64,000 bases of DNA, taken from the NCBI RefSeq assembly GCF_000764225.1, contig NZ_JQED01000015.1, positions 186,001 to 250,000 of the forward strand. The letters are read 5' to 3'. The DNA is from Colwellia psychrerythraea. Its GTDB lineage: Bacteria; Pseudomonadota; Gammaproteobacteria; Enterobacterales; Alteromonadaceae. The notes under the pieces were generated by a model. The model was not told where the DNA came from. It made no database searches and saw only the letters and a list, made by a program, of their open reading frames with translations. The position numbers and the translations under genes are program-made. This document shows positions 9,921 through 19,097 of the stretch, piece after piece (position 1 is the stretch's first letter; the number at the start of each line of letters is the position of its first letter).

Positions 9921-10973
9921 ATGACTGACACAGCACCAGCAACTAACATAGCGACTCTATCAGAATTACTTAAACTTTCAGGTTCACAATATCGCCTCTA
10001 TGATATTGGCCGGTTAGTCAGTAAATTGCCAAAAGATCTATTTGAAAAAGTTGAGTTAAATCAACTACCTTATCCTACGCCTACCCAAGGGTATGCTTGC
10101 ATTGCTATAGCATTTTGGCAAAAAAAATCATCACAACCTTACTTGTGGTTATTAAAATTACCACTTGATGAACGAGGCTTATTAAATCAAGGGGCAAGAA
10201 ACCACTTCATTGCCATCATTGTTGAAGCGTTGGGTGCCGATTTAACTCAAGAAACCTCTAAAAAGCAGGAAGAATTACTTAGCAGCAATCCTTACCTTTT
10301 CACCCCTGCTCAATATAAATTAGCGAGTTTAAATAGCAAAATAAAAGTTGATTTAAAGCAAGCACCCAGTGCATATTTTTCTCCTTTTAAACAATACCTA
10401 AGTAATGGCGCTGACTGGGATAATTGGCAAGGTGTCGGCGTACAAGGGATTACTGACTTTATAGCTAGAATTGAACATGAAGACCATATTGTTCTATTAC
10501 TCAATGCACTACCACAGCTACCTGATGAAGTGCTTTCGCCTGTGTGTAGTGCTTTAGAAAACCAACAATATCCCGTTGCCTTAATTGATGCTATTGTCGC
10601 AGCATTTGAGAATGCACTGACAGACTCGGCCTCCCTAGCAAAAGCAATGCATTTATTACGCGCTTTGGCTGCGAATAGTCAGCATATTCATGTGAGAACA
10701 GCCGTAGAAAAACTATTGCGAAATGAACACATCAGCAGCGAACTACTCATTATTTTATCTGGAAGGTGCTGGCAAGCCCTAGCAGATGAAAAGATGCTTA
10801 TGTGTTATTTTGAACAACTTCTTAGTCATGATGACTTAACCTTATTTTCTAGCATATTTAAAGATTTAGTAAGCATCCCCTTAATTAGACCTGTTGCTTT
10901 TCAATGCATTCGTAGTGAAAACCGTTCACCAGCTTTAGCGCAAGCCATTGGGCAATTATTTGGTCAAACTTAG
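9921..10973 (+). CDS. DUF3549 family protein
   Basis: 350 residues, soluble, no signal peptide or membrane helix. It begins with a short segment on a LxLSGSQYRxYDIGR motif (about 18-34) that I associate with DUF3549 proteins of Shewanella and Vibrio, and continues as helical repeat-like sequence. Function is not established. It sits head to head with yqcC and is followed 11 bases later by a DUF3301 gene, the gene order seen in related genera. Confidence 0.78.
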   Translation: MTDTAPATNIATLSELLKLSGSQYRLYDIGRLVSKLPKDLFEKVELNQLPYPTPTQGYACIAIAFWQKKSSQPYLWLLKLPLDERGLLNQGARNHFIAIIVEALGADLTQETSKKQEELLSSNPYLFTPAQYKLASLNSKIKVDLKQAPSAYFSPFKQYLSNGADWDNWQGVGVQGITDFIARIEHEDHIVLLLNALPQLPDEVLSPVCSALENQQYPVALIDAIVAAFENALTDSASLAKAMHLLRALAANSQHIHVRTAVEKLLRNEHISSELLIILSGRCWQALADEKMLMCYFEQLLSHDDLTLFSSIFKDLVSIPLIRPVAFQCIRSENRSPALAQAIGQLFGQT

Positions 10974-10984
10974 GTATTTTATTT

Positions 10985-11287
10985 ATGGAAAATATTTATT
11001 ATTTATTACTTTTTTGCTTGTTTTGCTGGTATTTTGTTTATTTAAGACAAGTCTCCGAAGCAGCTAAACGGCATGTTCATCGCTACTGTAAAGAGAGTGG
11101 TTTGCAGTTTATTTCATTGGCCAGACGCTCTAGTAGGTTAAAGTTTACCAAGAAACACGGTCCCTGTATTTATAGTGTTTTTGACTTTGATTTTAGTGGC
11201 GATGGTGAATCAACCAATCAGGGTTGTTTAACACTGTATGGTTTAAAGCTTGATAAAATTGACTTGCCCGCTTATCGAGTAAATTAA
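10985..11287 (+). CDS. DUF3301 domain membrane-anchored protein
   Basis: 100 residues. One N-terminal membrane helix (about 4-20, ending YFVYLRQ), followed by a small soluble domain. The block AxRHVHRYCxxxGLQFISLARR (about 29-50) is the recognisable DUF3301 core. Function unknown. It probably shares a transcript with DUF3549 (11-base gap) and is followed by a terminator. Confidence 0.78.
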   Translation: MENIYYLLLFCLFCWYFVYLRQVSEAAKRHVHRYCKESGLQFISLARRSSRLKFTKKHGPCIYSVFDFDFSGDGESTNQGCLTLYGLKLDKIDLPAYRVN

Positions 11288-11301
11288 TTCTGACTTAACT
11301 G

Positions 11302-11324
11302 CAACCATTCTTAGGTTGTTTTTT
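11302..11324 (+). terminator. Rho-independent terminator after DUF3301
   Basis: GCAACC/GGTTG stem with a 7-base loop followed by TTTTTT, 14 bases after the stop codon. Confidence 0.7.
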
Positions 11325-11398
11325 AGTCACACATATCATCTACTAGTGTTATGCTCTTAGTCTTTAACACCTAGTACTATTTATCTTTTGGAGTTTTT

Positions 11399-12544
11399 GT
11401 GCCATTTTTACAAGCCGTTTTTTGTCTAAAAGGATTTGATGATCGTAATCGATTTTTTGCAACATCCCTAGTTGCTATTTTAGGCTTTATTTTTTGCTCT
11501 GCGCTTTTTTCTGATAACTTAGCAGTTAGTGTTGTCACTTTATTACTATTGACCCTTGTACTAACTTGTAGTGCTAAACGCCGATTACATGACGCTAAGC
11601 TTAATAAAAACTGGCAATTAGTGCCTGGTGGTTTACTGCTCCTTACTGGCATTTTAAGTCTACTTCTTAAAAATAGTAGTAGTTATTACTTTTTAATTTT
11701 ACCATTTTTAAGTACAGCCCTTTTACTTACCTATCCAAGTAAAAAAACAAAAGAAAAAAGGAATTACATCCTAGGCTATTATGGCCCTGTTGATCTAAGT
11801 GAATATAAACAAAAGACCGAGGTAACCAACACACCAAAGCAACGTATTGAGCCAACACTAGCTGCTCAGGGAGCAAGTGAGCAGCCTACTAGTTATGATA
11901 TTATCGATGAGCAAAATATTTCCGCCAACGACACGATTACTGATGAAATTGATAATAAACAAGCAGACATTGGCGAACTTATTCGCTTAAAACTCCTTGG
12001 CAACCGTAAAGTACAGCTCGGCGTTATCGCCAGTATCAGCTTAATCTTTCTCGCTGTTTTGGTTAACAGTGCAGTGAATTTTATTCCCACCAATCAACAT
12101 CAAACTACCAGTGCTGAGTCAAATGAACCGCAAGGACCTGCGATCAAAGTAACCTCAACTATCCTTACCAATAAAGCTCACTTATTGGCGATGCCTGATA
12201 ACTTCAATTTATACTTATCTGAATATCAAGGCCTTATTATTCATTGGCAAGCGGATCAAGTCGCTAATGGAGAACTTTGGTCACAATTATCAATAACGGG
12301 TGATAAAAGTTGTCAACGTATTGAATTTAACAAAGGCTCATCAATTCGTCCCTTATCGGTATGGGTTGAAAATGGTAGCGAATACTTTGCGAGCTTCTCT
12401 CCTCTTGATAGCGGAGAGTTAATAAGAGCACTTGCTTTTCGCGGTAAGTTTTCACTCTGTGGTTACCGTTTTTCTCTGAAAGGTAGTCAAGCAGTATTGG
12501 GCAAGCACAATCAATACGCACCTTTCTTAGAGCAAGATGCATAA
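11399..12544 (+). CDS. DUF805-type inner membrane protein with extra C-terminal domain
   Basis: 381 residues. GTG start at 11399 with GGAG 5 bases upstream. The first ~110 residues look like DUF805: a GFDDRNRF motif after a short amphipathic start, paired hydrophobic helices, and the conserved RRLHDAKLNKNWQL segment (about 62-75). Usual DUF805 proteins stop near 120-150 residues. Here a charged cytoplasmic linker (about 120-205), another membrane helix (about 207-227) and a probably periplasmic domain with two cysteines (about 230-381) follow. Function unknown; the tail is not a domain I recognise. Confidence 0.6.
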   Translation: MPFLQAVFCLKGFDDRNRFFATSLVAILGFIFCSALFSDNLAVSVVTLLLLTLVLTCSAKRRLHDAKLNKNWQLVPGGLLLLTGILSLLLKNSSSYYFLILPFLSTALLLTYPSKKTKEKRNYILGYYGPVDLSEYKQKTEVTNTPKQRIEPTLAAQGASEQPTSYDIIDEQNISANDTITDEIDNKQADIGELIRLKLLGNRKVQLGVIASISLIFLAVLVNSAVNFIPTNQHQTTSAESNEPQGPAIKVTSTILTNKAHLLAMPDNFNLYLSEYQGLIIHWQADQVANGELWSQLSITGDKSCQRIEFNKGSSIRPLSVWVENGSEYFASFSPLDSGELIRALAFRGKFSLCGYRFSLKGSQAVLGKHNQYAPFLEQDA

Positions 12545-12572
12545 ATAAGTAAATTATCCCTTATAGAAGCAT

Positions 12573-12607
12573 AAAAAAGCTGCTCAATGTCATAGGCAGC
12601 TTTTTTA
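12573..12607. terminator. Bidirectional terminator between the DUF805 and DGC genes
   Basis: AAAAAAGCTGC and GCAGCTTTTTT pair around a 12-base loop, giving a T run on both strands between two convergent genes. Confidence 0.85.
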
Positions 12608-12645
12608 ATACGCTGTGTGCTATTGATTGCTTTTACTTTTATTGC

Positions 12646-13062
12646 TTATTGCGCAAAATCAATGCCTGCTTCAATTAGACTTGCATATACACTTTTCATC
12701 GCAACAGTATTCTCGGTAAGAGAGTCATCCCACTTATCGCGCTTCTCAAATCCTAAGTCGCTAATTTTAAAATAATGATCGGTTTTTATACCACTTTTAT
12801 CTAAACAAGCTTTTGTACACCCTAACCCACAACCATCAATAGCTATAATGGGTCGGCCTGATTTTGCCATAGCCATTATTGGCTCTATTTTACCCACAAC
12901 CCCCGCAACACAAGACATCTCAGCAATACCATCACCATCTAGGGTTAATGAAATATTATGCGCCATTTGCGCGAGGTTTGAGCAACCAGAGCAAGAGTAA
13001 ACGATTGGTTTACTCTTTGCTTTGTCACTGACTGTTTTCGGTAATTTATGTACATTTGACAT
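12646..13062 (-). CDS. DGC-domain putative zinc-binding protein
   Basis: 138 residues from ATG 13062, chosen because AAGGAG lies 8 bases before it; an in-frame GTG at 13071 would sit on that ribosome binding site. Cysteines are CSGCSN near the N-terminus, a lone Cys in MSCVAGV, and the signature DGCGLGCTKACLD (about 83-95), which gives the DGC family its name. Function is not established; zinc binding is proposed for the family. It is the last gene of the cobalamin run, 137 bases after cobQ, so co-expression is possible but not shown. Confidence 0.8.
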   Translation of the reverse strand: MSNVHKLPKTVSDKAKSKPIVYSCSGCSNLAQMAHNISLTLDGDGIAEMSCVAGVVGKIEPIMAMAKSGRPIIAIDGCGLGCTKACLDKSGIKTDHYFKISDLGFEKRDKWDDSLTENTVAMKSVYASLIEAGIDFAQ

Positions 13063-13199
13063 TAAAGTCACTCCTTAGCTACTTATCAGTTACCTTACTA
13101 GCGTAGGCAAATTTACTAATAGGAGCATTTTAACAAGTAAAAATAACGACGAATTGATTTAGATCATTACAATAAATAATACCCATGATAGTTATGTGG

Positions 13200-14792
13200 T
13201 TATCTGTACCATTGTGTAACTATTTGTTCGATTTTCACCATATCTAGATGTGTTTGACAGGCATGACTCACTCGTTCAATAGCCTGCTCTTCGAGCACTT
13301 CAATGCTGGGCGATTTACTTACCTCATAACCAAGCCACCCCATAAACAGCTGCAACGCTTCAGGTTGGTCAAATAATCCATGAAGATAACAACCCGCTAT
13401 TTGGCCGTCATCGCTAAGTACGCCTTGCTCTTCTTCAGCAAGGGTCATTAGGTGAGACTGCTTAATGTCATTAGTAAATGTGCTTACACCAGCATGAATT
13501 TCATAACCACTTATGGCTGTCTTTTTTTCAGCTAATTCCAAAACACCTGACACATTCATTAAGGTTTTTTTCGATGCTAATACCGTATTCATTGCAAAAT
13601 AGCCTAAACCTTCACTAACGCCTTTTTGCCCTTCTACTCCTTCGGGATCTGAAATAAGCTCCCCTAACATTTGATAACCACCGCAAACGCCAATCACTTT
13701 GCCTTGATAACGTAAATGTTTGGCGATCTCATCATCCCAGCCTCGCTGCCGTAAAAATTCGAGATCACTTCTAACATTTTTACTACCCGGTAATATAATA
13801 AGATCACACGCAGGAATAACTATTTTTTCAGCGTTAACTTCACCTTTTGAACCTTTAGCAAAAAGAAATTGGCAATCAATATCTTCATGATGGCGCAGCG
13901 CATCAAAATCCGTATGATTACTCATATGTGGATAAACTAAAACCACGATACGCACTTTTTCTGATGACCTAGAGCCTTCTGTTGAGGCTTGATTAGTTAC
14001 TAATGCATCTTCAGATGAAATATCTAAACCGTGTAAATAGGGTAAAACTCCTAATACGGGTTTATTGGTCTTCTCTTCAAGCCATGTCAGCCCGGATTCG
14101 AGTAACTTTATATCACCGCGAAAACGATTAATAACAAAACCAACCACTCTGTCTTGCTCTGATTGGGAAAGCAACATCAAAGTACCAACAAGCTGGGCAA
14201 AAACACCGCCTTTATCAATATCAGCAATAATCAATACAGGACAATCAACAGCTTCAGCAAACCCCATGTTAGCAATATCTCCTTTGCGTAAGTTGATCTC
14301 TGCAGGACTTCCAGCACCCTCAACAACTACCAAATCATACTGCTGTGCTAAACGTTGATGTGAGTCCAATACTGCTCGCATAGCTACTTTTTTATAATCT
14401 TGGTACTCACTAGCCTCCATATTAGACGATGACCTATTCATCAGTGCTTTACCGTGCACAATAACTTGTGCGCCAGTATCACTATTAGGTTTTAACAAAA
14501 TGGGATTGAAATCGACATCTAATGCTAGTCGTGCGGCTTTAGCTTGCAATGCTTGTGCTCGTCCAATTTCACCACCGCAAGGTGTCACAGCACTATTAAG
14601 CGCCATATTTTGCGGCTTAAAAGGCGCTACTTTGACCTGTAAATCTGCAAACACACGGCACAGTCCTGCCACGAGAGTCGTTTTTCCCGCATCAGATGTA
14701 GTACCTTGTATCATCAAAGTACTAGATTGATTCGATCGGGTAAGATCCAAAGTATTCGAAGAAGAATAGCTATTATTTTGCCTAGCGTTCAT
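13200..14792 (-). CDS. cobQ: Cobyric acid synthase
   Basis: 530 residues from ATG 14792, which has AGGA about 8 bases upstream; a TTG five codons earlier lacks support. The N-terminal P-loop ATPase has [11 protein letters not shown], then KPQNMALNS and the [11 protein letters not shown] segment. The C-terminal glutamine amidotransferase has its nucleophile Cys in [11 protein letters not shown] and a late His in GCYLHGLF. It amidates the b, d, e and g side chains of adenosylcobyrinic diamide using ATP and glutamine. It overlaps cobC by 11 bases. No ring-forming cbi/cob genes are present in the window, so this may be late synthesis or salvage. Confidence 0.93.
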   Translation of the reverse strand: MNARQNNSYSSSNTLDLTRSNQSSTLMIQGTTSDAGKTTLVAGLCRVFADLQVKVAPFKPQNMALNSAVTPCGGEIGRAQALQAKAARLALDVDFNPILLKPNSDTGAQVIVHGKALMNRSSSNMEASEYQDYKKVAMRAVLDSHQRLAQQYDLVVVEGAGSPAEINLRKGDIANMGFAEAVDCPVLIIADIDKGGVFAQLVGTLMLLSQSEQDRVVGFVINRFRGDIKLLESGLTWLEEKTNKPVLGVLPYLHGLDISSEDALVTNQASTEGSRSSEKVRIVVLVYPHMSNHTDFDALRHHEDIDCQFLFAKGSKGEVNAEKIVIPACDLIILPGSKNVRSDLEFLRQRGWDDEIAKHLRYQGKVIGVCGGYQMLGELISDPEGVEGQKGVSEGLGYFAMNTVLASKKTLMNVSGVLELAEKKTAISGYEIHAGVSTFTNDIKQSHLMTLAEEEQGVLSDDGQIAGCYLHGLFDQPEALQLFMGWLGYEVSKSPSIEVLEEQAIERVSHACQTHLDMVKIEQIVTQWYR

Positions 14793-15579
14793 TTGATATT
14801 TCCTCAAGAAACGGCATTGCTATAGTCGTAACATGTTGGGTTAATTGTTTATACTTTATTTGCTTTACCGCGTGTCCTCTTTGTTTTTCTTGATAAGGCT
14901 GACTAATTAAAATGCGAGAAATACTGCCGTGTCCAATATGTAGTTTTTGGTGCCAACTGGCTTGTTGCCAATCAAGCTGCAATATTTCCGCTAAAATCAT
15001 ACGAATAACACCGCCATGTGCGATGACTAAAACCCGCCTATTTTCATCAGGTTCTTTTAGTGCTTGTTGTCCTAATCCGAGCGTTCTTTTTTGTTTCGTT
15101 GCAATCAAGACTTGCTGCTCTATTAGTTTTCTCCACGTTCGCTTTAGTCTCAGATGAAAATCAGTTAATGATTCAGCTTGCGGTAATACAATATCTGCCG
15201 GAGCCTGAAAAAAACCTTCAAGTTGTGACCAATGCAGTTTAGTTTCCTCATCCACCTCAGATACCGCTTTACAAACACTTTCTTCGAAAAAAAGATCATC
15301 AAAAGGCATACCATCAAAACTACCGAAGTGCATCTCTTGTAAATCAGGAAAAACCTCTAAGGGCAAGTGGCCTAATTGTGAAAATTCTCTTGCTAGATTT
15401 TGACATCGTATTAAGGGGGAAGAGATAATAGCGTGATATGCCTTAGACGTTTTTTGTTGTGCTAATAAACGTGCAAGTAAACGTGCATTTTCTGCAGTGA
15501 TTGGGGCAACATCTGTAGAGCCGTATAAGGCTGGTTTTCCCAACACTTTCACATGCCTTATTAAATCAATTTCAATCAT
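14782..15579 (-). CDS. cobC: Histidine phosphatase, probable alpha-ribazole phosphatase
   Basis: 265 residues against about 200 in the family. The phospho-accepting histidine is in LIRHVKVLG (H9), where the usual RHG/RHT third residue is Val, followed by the CobC-like [10 protein letters not shown]. The second catalytic His is in [12 protein letters not shown]. The expected product removes phosphate from alpha-ribazole-5'-phosphate or adenosylcobalamin phosphate. Extra length is a charged insert and a C-terminal tail. It lies 18 bases after cobU and overlaps cobQ, which is the main reason for choosing CobC over other histidine phosphatases. Confidence 0.82.
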   Translation of the reverse strand: MIEIDLIRHVKVLGKPALYGSTDVAPITAENARLLARLLAQQKTSKAYHAIISSPLIRCQNLAREFSQLGHLPLEVFPDLQEMHFGSFDGMPFDDLFFEESVCKAVSEVDEETKLHWSQLEGFFQAPADIVLPQAESLTDFHLRLKRTWRKLIEQQVLIATKQKRTLGLGQQALKEPDENRRVLVIAHGGVIRMILAEILQLDWQQASWHQKLHIGHGSISRILISQPYQEKQRGHAVKQIKYKQLTQHVTTIAMPFLEEISNER

Positions 15580-15597
15580 GTTGAAGGCCCATTTTAT

Positions 15598-16149
15598 TTA
15601 TTCATCAATTTTCTTAATACAAAGTGGTATACCCGCAGTAACCAAGGTGACTTTATCAGACACGTCAGCTACCTTTTGGTTTAACCAACCACAATAATCA
15701 ACATATAATCGGGTAGATTCCCCCATGGGGATTACACCTAAACCTATCTCATTGCTAACAATAATAATGTCTGCATCTACAGAAGCTAAACGCATAGCTA
15801 ATATGTCTATTTCAATTTGTAAATGTTGGGCTTGTTTTTCACGACTTTCTTCATCAACAGCGTAAAGTTGATTGTTCAACCACAATGTTAAGCAATCGAG
15901 TAAGTAAACATTATTATTATCAAGGTTAGTTAGGGTTTCAGCCAGTGCTAATGGGCATTCAATTAATTGCCAACTATCACCTCTATCATTTTGATGTTGA
16001 GCTATTCGATTATCCATTTCTGAATCAATAGCCGTTGCTGTTGCAATATAAACGGCTTGTTTTCTCTTTTTTACTGATAATTCAAGTACCTGTTGCTCTG
16101 CAAATCTCGATTTGCCAGATCTAGCACCACCTAATATAAAATGAATCAT
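15598..16149 (-). CDS. cobU: Adenosylcobinamide kinase / adenosylcobinamide-phosphate guanylyltransferase
   Basis: 183 residues, normal length. P-loop GGARSGKS is at 7-14; the middle has the IATATAIDSEMDNRIAQH segment that carries the guanylylated histidine (HQND), and VYLLDCLTLWLNN and IVSNEIGLGVIP follow, all family hallmarks. It phosphorylates adenosylcobinamide and transfers GMP to it, making AdoCbi-GDP. The start overlaps the cobS stop (ATGA), so the two are translationally coupled. Confidence 0.95.
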   Translation of the reverse strand: MIHFILGGARSGKSRFAEQQVLELSVKKRKQAVYIATATAIDSEMDNRIAQHQNDRGDSWQLIECPLALAETLTNLDNNNVYLLDCLTLWLNNQLYAVDEESREKQAQHLQIEIDILAMRLASVDADIIIVSNEIGLGVIPMGESTRLYVDYCGWLNQKVADVSDKVTLVTAGIPLCIKKIDE

Positions 16150-17003
16150 CCGACTATTCCCATAATGTGATGTCCGGTACGCGCAAGCTCTATGAATACA
16201 TCTTTGTTAATATAAGAAACAAGCGTTAAATAAATAAGTAACTCAGAAAGTTGCTGCCCAGCACCTAAACAGTCACCGGTAAAACCACCTATCTTCGCCA
16301 TAAGCCACCGTTTAAATAGATAGCGAAATAGCACTAAGATAATCAACAATGTGAAAATGACTTCACTTGGATAAAAAATAAGTGGTGTTATACCTATAAA
16401 TAACAATAAGGTTAGCTCTGATAGAGATTGTGATTGGGCTAATGGTTTACTTTTACTCTGTTCAATGTCACTTACATAGGGCATATACGAAATTAAGCTT
16501 CCAGCAAGCGCTCGAGATAAAACTTCAGCTAATATAATAGCAAAAAGTAAGTGATTACTACCTTGTTCGGCTAGCTTTACCAGTAAGGTAAATTTTAATA
16601 ATAAAGTCATGACTAGTGTCACAGCGCCGTATGTACCGATACGACTATCTTTCATAATGGTCAATCGCTTTTCTATAGTAAAGGCTCCACCTATACCATC
16701 AGCCATATCAGCTAAGCCATCTTCATGAAAAGCACCAGTTAACAACAAACTTATCGCCATAGTTAATAAAATAGCTATGTTTATTGGAAAAAAGCAGTTA
16801 AATAAGACATAAGCTAACGCAAGAATTCCTCCTGTCACTACACCAACGAGGGAGAAATATCGATTAGCCTTATTTAATAATGCCTCTGAATAATAGATAG
16901 TTTTAGGCATAGGTAAGCGAGTAAAAAAGCTTAACGCCAAATAAAATAAGTTTAACTGTTCAATTATTTTATTTTTTGGTGGCTCAGTTACTGGTGTACT
17001 CAT
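16146..17003 (-). CDS. cobS: Adenosylcobinamide-GDP ribazoletransferase (cobalamin synthase)
   Basis: 285-residue integral membrane protein with about seven hydrophobic helices. The signatures FFTRLPMPK (near 28) and GAFHEDGLADMADGIGG (near 91-107), with the acidic metal-binding cluster, identify CobS. It joins AdoCbi-GDP and alpha-ribazole (phosphate) in the inner membrane to make adenosylcobalamin (phosphate). Start and stop overlap cobT and cobU by four bases each. Confidence 0.95.
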   Translation of the reverse strand: MSTPVTEPPKNKIIEQLNLFYLALSFFTRLPMPKTIYYSEALLNKANRYFSLVGVVTGGILALAYVLFNCFFPINIAILLTMAISLLLTGAFHEDGLADMADGIGGAFTIEKRLTIMKDSRIGTYGAVTLVMTLLLKFTLLVKLAEQGSNHLLFAIILAEVLSRALAGSLISYMPYVSDIEQSKSKPLAQSQSLSELTLLLFIGITPLIFYPSEVIFTLLIILVLFRYLFKRWLMAKIGGFTGDCLGAGQQLSELLIYLTLVSYINKDVFIELARTGHHIMGIVG

Positions 17004-18163
17004 ACCTTAACACCCGCACTTTCGAAGCTGGCCATATTATTATAAAAACTTGCCGATGCTTTTATAAGAGGTAAAGCAAGTGCTGCGCCTGTCCCCTCTC
17101 CTAAACGCAGTCCCAAATTCAATAAAGCTTGACTGCTTGATTCAGTAATTTTTTGCGCCGACATAAGTTTATCAAGTAATAATTGATGAGCCTTCTCTTG
17201 AGAAACATGAGAAAAGATAAGGTAATCAGCGACATTTTCATCTAAGCGTAGGGCAACTAAAGCAGCAACACTGACAATAAAACCATCAATAACAATCGGT
17301 ATATTAGCTGTTGCCGCGGTTAATATAGCTGAGACCATTTGAACTATTTCAAAACCGCCTAATTCAGATAACAACTCTATCACTGTATCTTCAGTTAAAT
17401 TATTAACATTGTGCCCTGATATTTCAACACGTTGAAGTGCACATTCAATGAGGCTGATTTTTTTTGCTAATTGCTCATCTGTAATACCTGTACCGCGACC
17501 TACACAGTCTCTTACACTGGATGAAGTTAATGCTGACATTAATGCAGCTGCGGAGCTAGTATTGGCAATGCCCATTTCACCGAACAAAAATATTTCAGCG
17601 CCTTGGTTAACTTGTTCATTAACCAATTGTCTAGCGTAGTCAAACCCTTGCTTCACTTGCAGGGTAGACATAGCAGCTTTCACTGAAAAATCATTGGTTC
17701 CTGCACCTAATCGCTGCTCAATAAAGTTGACCCTGCTAGTTGCCTCTGCTTTAGCTCGAAGAGCAACATCATGGGAAATTGTTCGTAAAATACCACAGTC
17801 AATCACTGTTAACGCAATATCATTACTGTGACAAAAACAATTAATAGCGGCTCCACCTTGTAAAAAGTTAAGCACCATCTGTTCAGTAACGGCACTAGGC
17901 GCAATACTGACATTGTTTTCATTTATTCCATGGTCAGCCGCAAAGACTAGCATGGCGGGATTATTTATACTAATTTGGCCTGAACTATCGTCTTCCGTGA
18001 GATGAATACCTGATCGCTTTTGCACTCTTTGCCCGGTAATTAAAGCGAGTTGTAGAGCCAAAGGTTCTAGTGCTCCTAAAGCGCCGACGGGTTTGGTTTT
18101 GTTATTAATTTTGGCTTGTACAAATGCTAAGCTTTTGCTATTTAAAGGCGAGATACTGCTCAT
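17000..18163 (-). CDS. cobT: Nicotinate-nucleotide-dimethylbenzimidazole phosphoribosyltransferase
   Basis: 387 residues, somewhat longer than the usual ~350. Motifs: KPVGALGALEPLALQLA near 22-38, FAADHGINENNVS near 73-85, GEMGIANTSSAAAL near 195-208, and the catalytic glutamate in LRLGEGTGAAL (E356). It makes alpha-ribazole-5'-phosphate from nicotinate mononucleotide and dimethylbenzimidazole for the lower ligand of B12. It is the first gene of the leftward cob unit. No cobalamin riboswitch features were found upstream. Confidence 0.95.
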   Translation of the reverse strand: MSSISPLNSKSLAFVQAKINNKTKPVGALGALEPLALQLALITGQRVQKRSGIHLTEDDSSGQISINNPAMLVFAADHGINENNVSIAPSAVTEQMVLNFLQGGAAINCFCHSNDIALTVIDCGILRTISHDVALRAKAEATSRVNFIEQRLGAGTNDFSVKAAMSTLQVKQGFDYARQLVNEQVNQGAEIFLFGEMGIANTSSAAALMSALTSSSVRDCVGRGTGITDEQLAKKISLIECALQRVEISGHNVNNLTEDTVIELLSELGGFEIVQMVSAILTAATANIPIVIDGFIVSVAALVALRLDENVADYLIFSHVSQEKAHQLLLDKLMSAQKITESSSQALLNLGLRLGEGTGAALALPLIKASASFYNNMASFESAGVKV

Positions 18164-18306
18164 TAGGTTTAGTCTAAATAGTTGTTGGATATAAAAAAAT
18201 AATGACAGTATTTTAAGCTATTTATATCACTAAAAATATAACTCTTTTTCACTATGATATGCCGTTAAATGCATCTTAAAGTTATGTTATGACTTATAAT
18301 GTTAAT

Positions 18307-18338
18307 GTTAACATCATTTACATTGCACTGATGTTAAC
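18307..18338. promoter_or_regulatory. Perfect inverted repeat upstream of cobT
   Basis: GTTAACATCA and TGATGTTAAC are exact complements separated by 12 bases, between cobT (left) and a lipoprotein gene (right). A smaller hairpin, AGAGT-CAAA-ACTCT, follows at 18347-18360. It could be an operator or hairpin for either gene; no regulator is identified. Confidence 0.4.
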
Positions 18339-18447
18339 TAGGAAAAAGAGTCAAAACTCTGTACCATCAGTACTAGAAAGAATTTAAACCAATCAAACGA
18401 ACTTATTGGTATTACCTTAAAATTTTACGTCAGGCTGATATAATTTT

Positions 18448-18996
18448 ATGAAAACATATGCAAAATATCCCATAATCCTTTCAAGTATTTTATTAGCAAG
18501 TTGTGTTAATCAAAATACAAAAATTGCTACTAACATCATGCCCACTACTAATCCTTGTACTAAACTCGATTTACTTAAAAGTGCCTACTATGATGATTTC
18601 ACTTCATTAAAAGAGATTAAAGTTGCTGGAAGAATCACTAATATATGGAAGGCGAAATACCAACTTTTTGGTGAGAACTGTCAGGTATTTTCTTGGGGAG
18701 GAAAACAACATACCTATTCTTGCAACTTGGTGGCGCCCAATGAAGAAACAGCTAAGAATTATTACCAAAGTGCGAAAAGAATCACTCAAGAGTGTTTAGG
18801 TGAACAATGGCAATTAGAAGAAAGCGAGAGAAACCACGACGATGGTATGAAAGCGGTGTTTACTAACCATGAGGCAAAACCTAATGAGAAAGTAACCTTT
18901 TCAACGCACTTAGTGCCAACTTCAGGTTTATTCTCTACCACATGGACTATTTTTTATTATGTTGGCAACAGCTCTAAGCCAAGTCAGAAAAACTGA
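18448..18996 (+). CDS. Predicted lipoprotein of unknown function
   Basis: 182 residues with a lipoprotein signal: MKTYAKYPIILSS, then lipobox LLASC with the modified Cys at residue 19. The mature part has four further cysteines (in TNPCTKL, GENCQVF, TYSCNLV, TQECLGE), possibly two disulfides, and an aromatic C-terminal strand segment. I do not recognise the family. It stands alone, facing away from cobT, and ends at a bidirectional terminator shared with pilU. Confidence 0.7.
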   Translation: MKTYAKYPIILSSILLASCVNQNTKIATNIMPTTNPCTKLDLLKSAYYDDFTSLKEIKVAGRITNIWKAKYQLFGENCQVFSWGGKQHTYSCNLVAPNEETAKNYYQSAKRITQECLGEQWQLEESERNHDDGMKAVFTNHEAKPNEKVTFSTHLVPTSGLFSTTWTIFYYVGNSSKPSQKN

Positions 18997-19024
18997 TAAC
19001 GGTTATTAGATTACTGAAACAAAT

Positions 19025-19072
19025 AAGCTGATAAATACCAAGTACATGCCTAGGTAAGTATCAGCTTTTATT
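19025..19072. terminator. Terminator between the lipoprotein gene and pilU
   Basis: AAGCTGATA pairs with TATCAGCTT, with an inner TACC/GGTA extension, followed by TTATTA. It lies between convergent genes. The T run is short and the loop large, so strength is uncertain. Confidence 0.55.
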
Positions 19073-19097
19073 AATCACAAAGTGATTATCTTAACCC

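Noticed and set aside
18164..18447. Cobalamin riboswitch upstream of cobT
   Set aside because: No B12-box-like conserved block or multi-stem fold was visible on the minus strand in this 284-base region.
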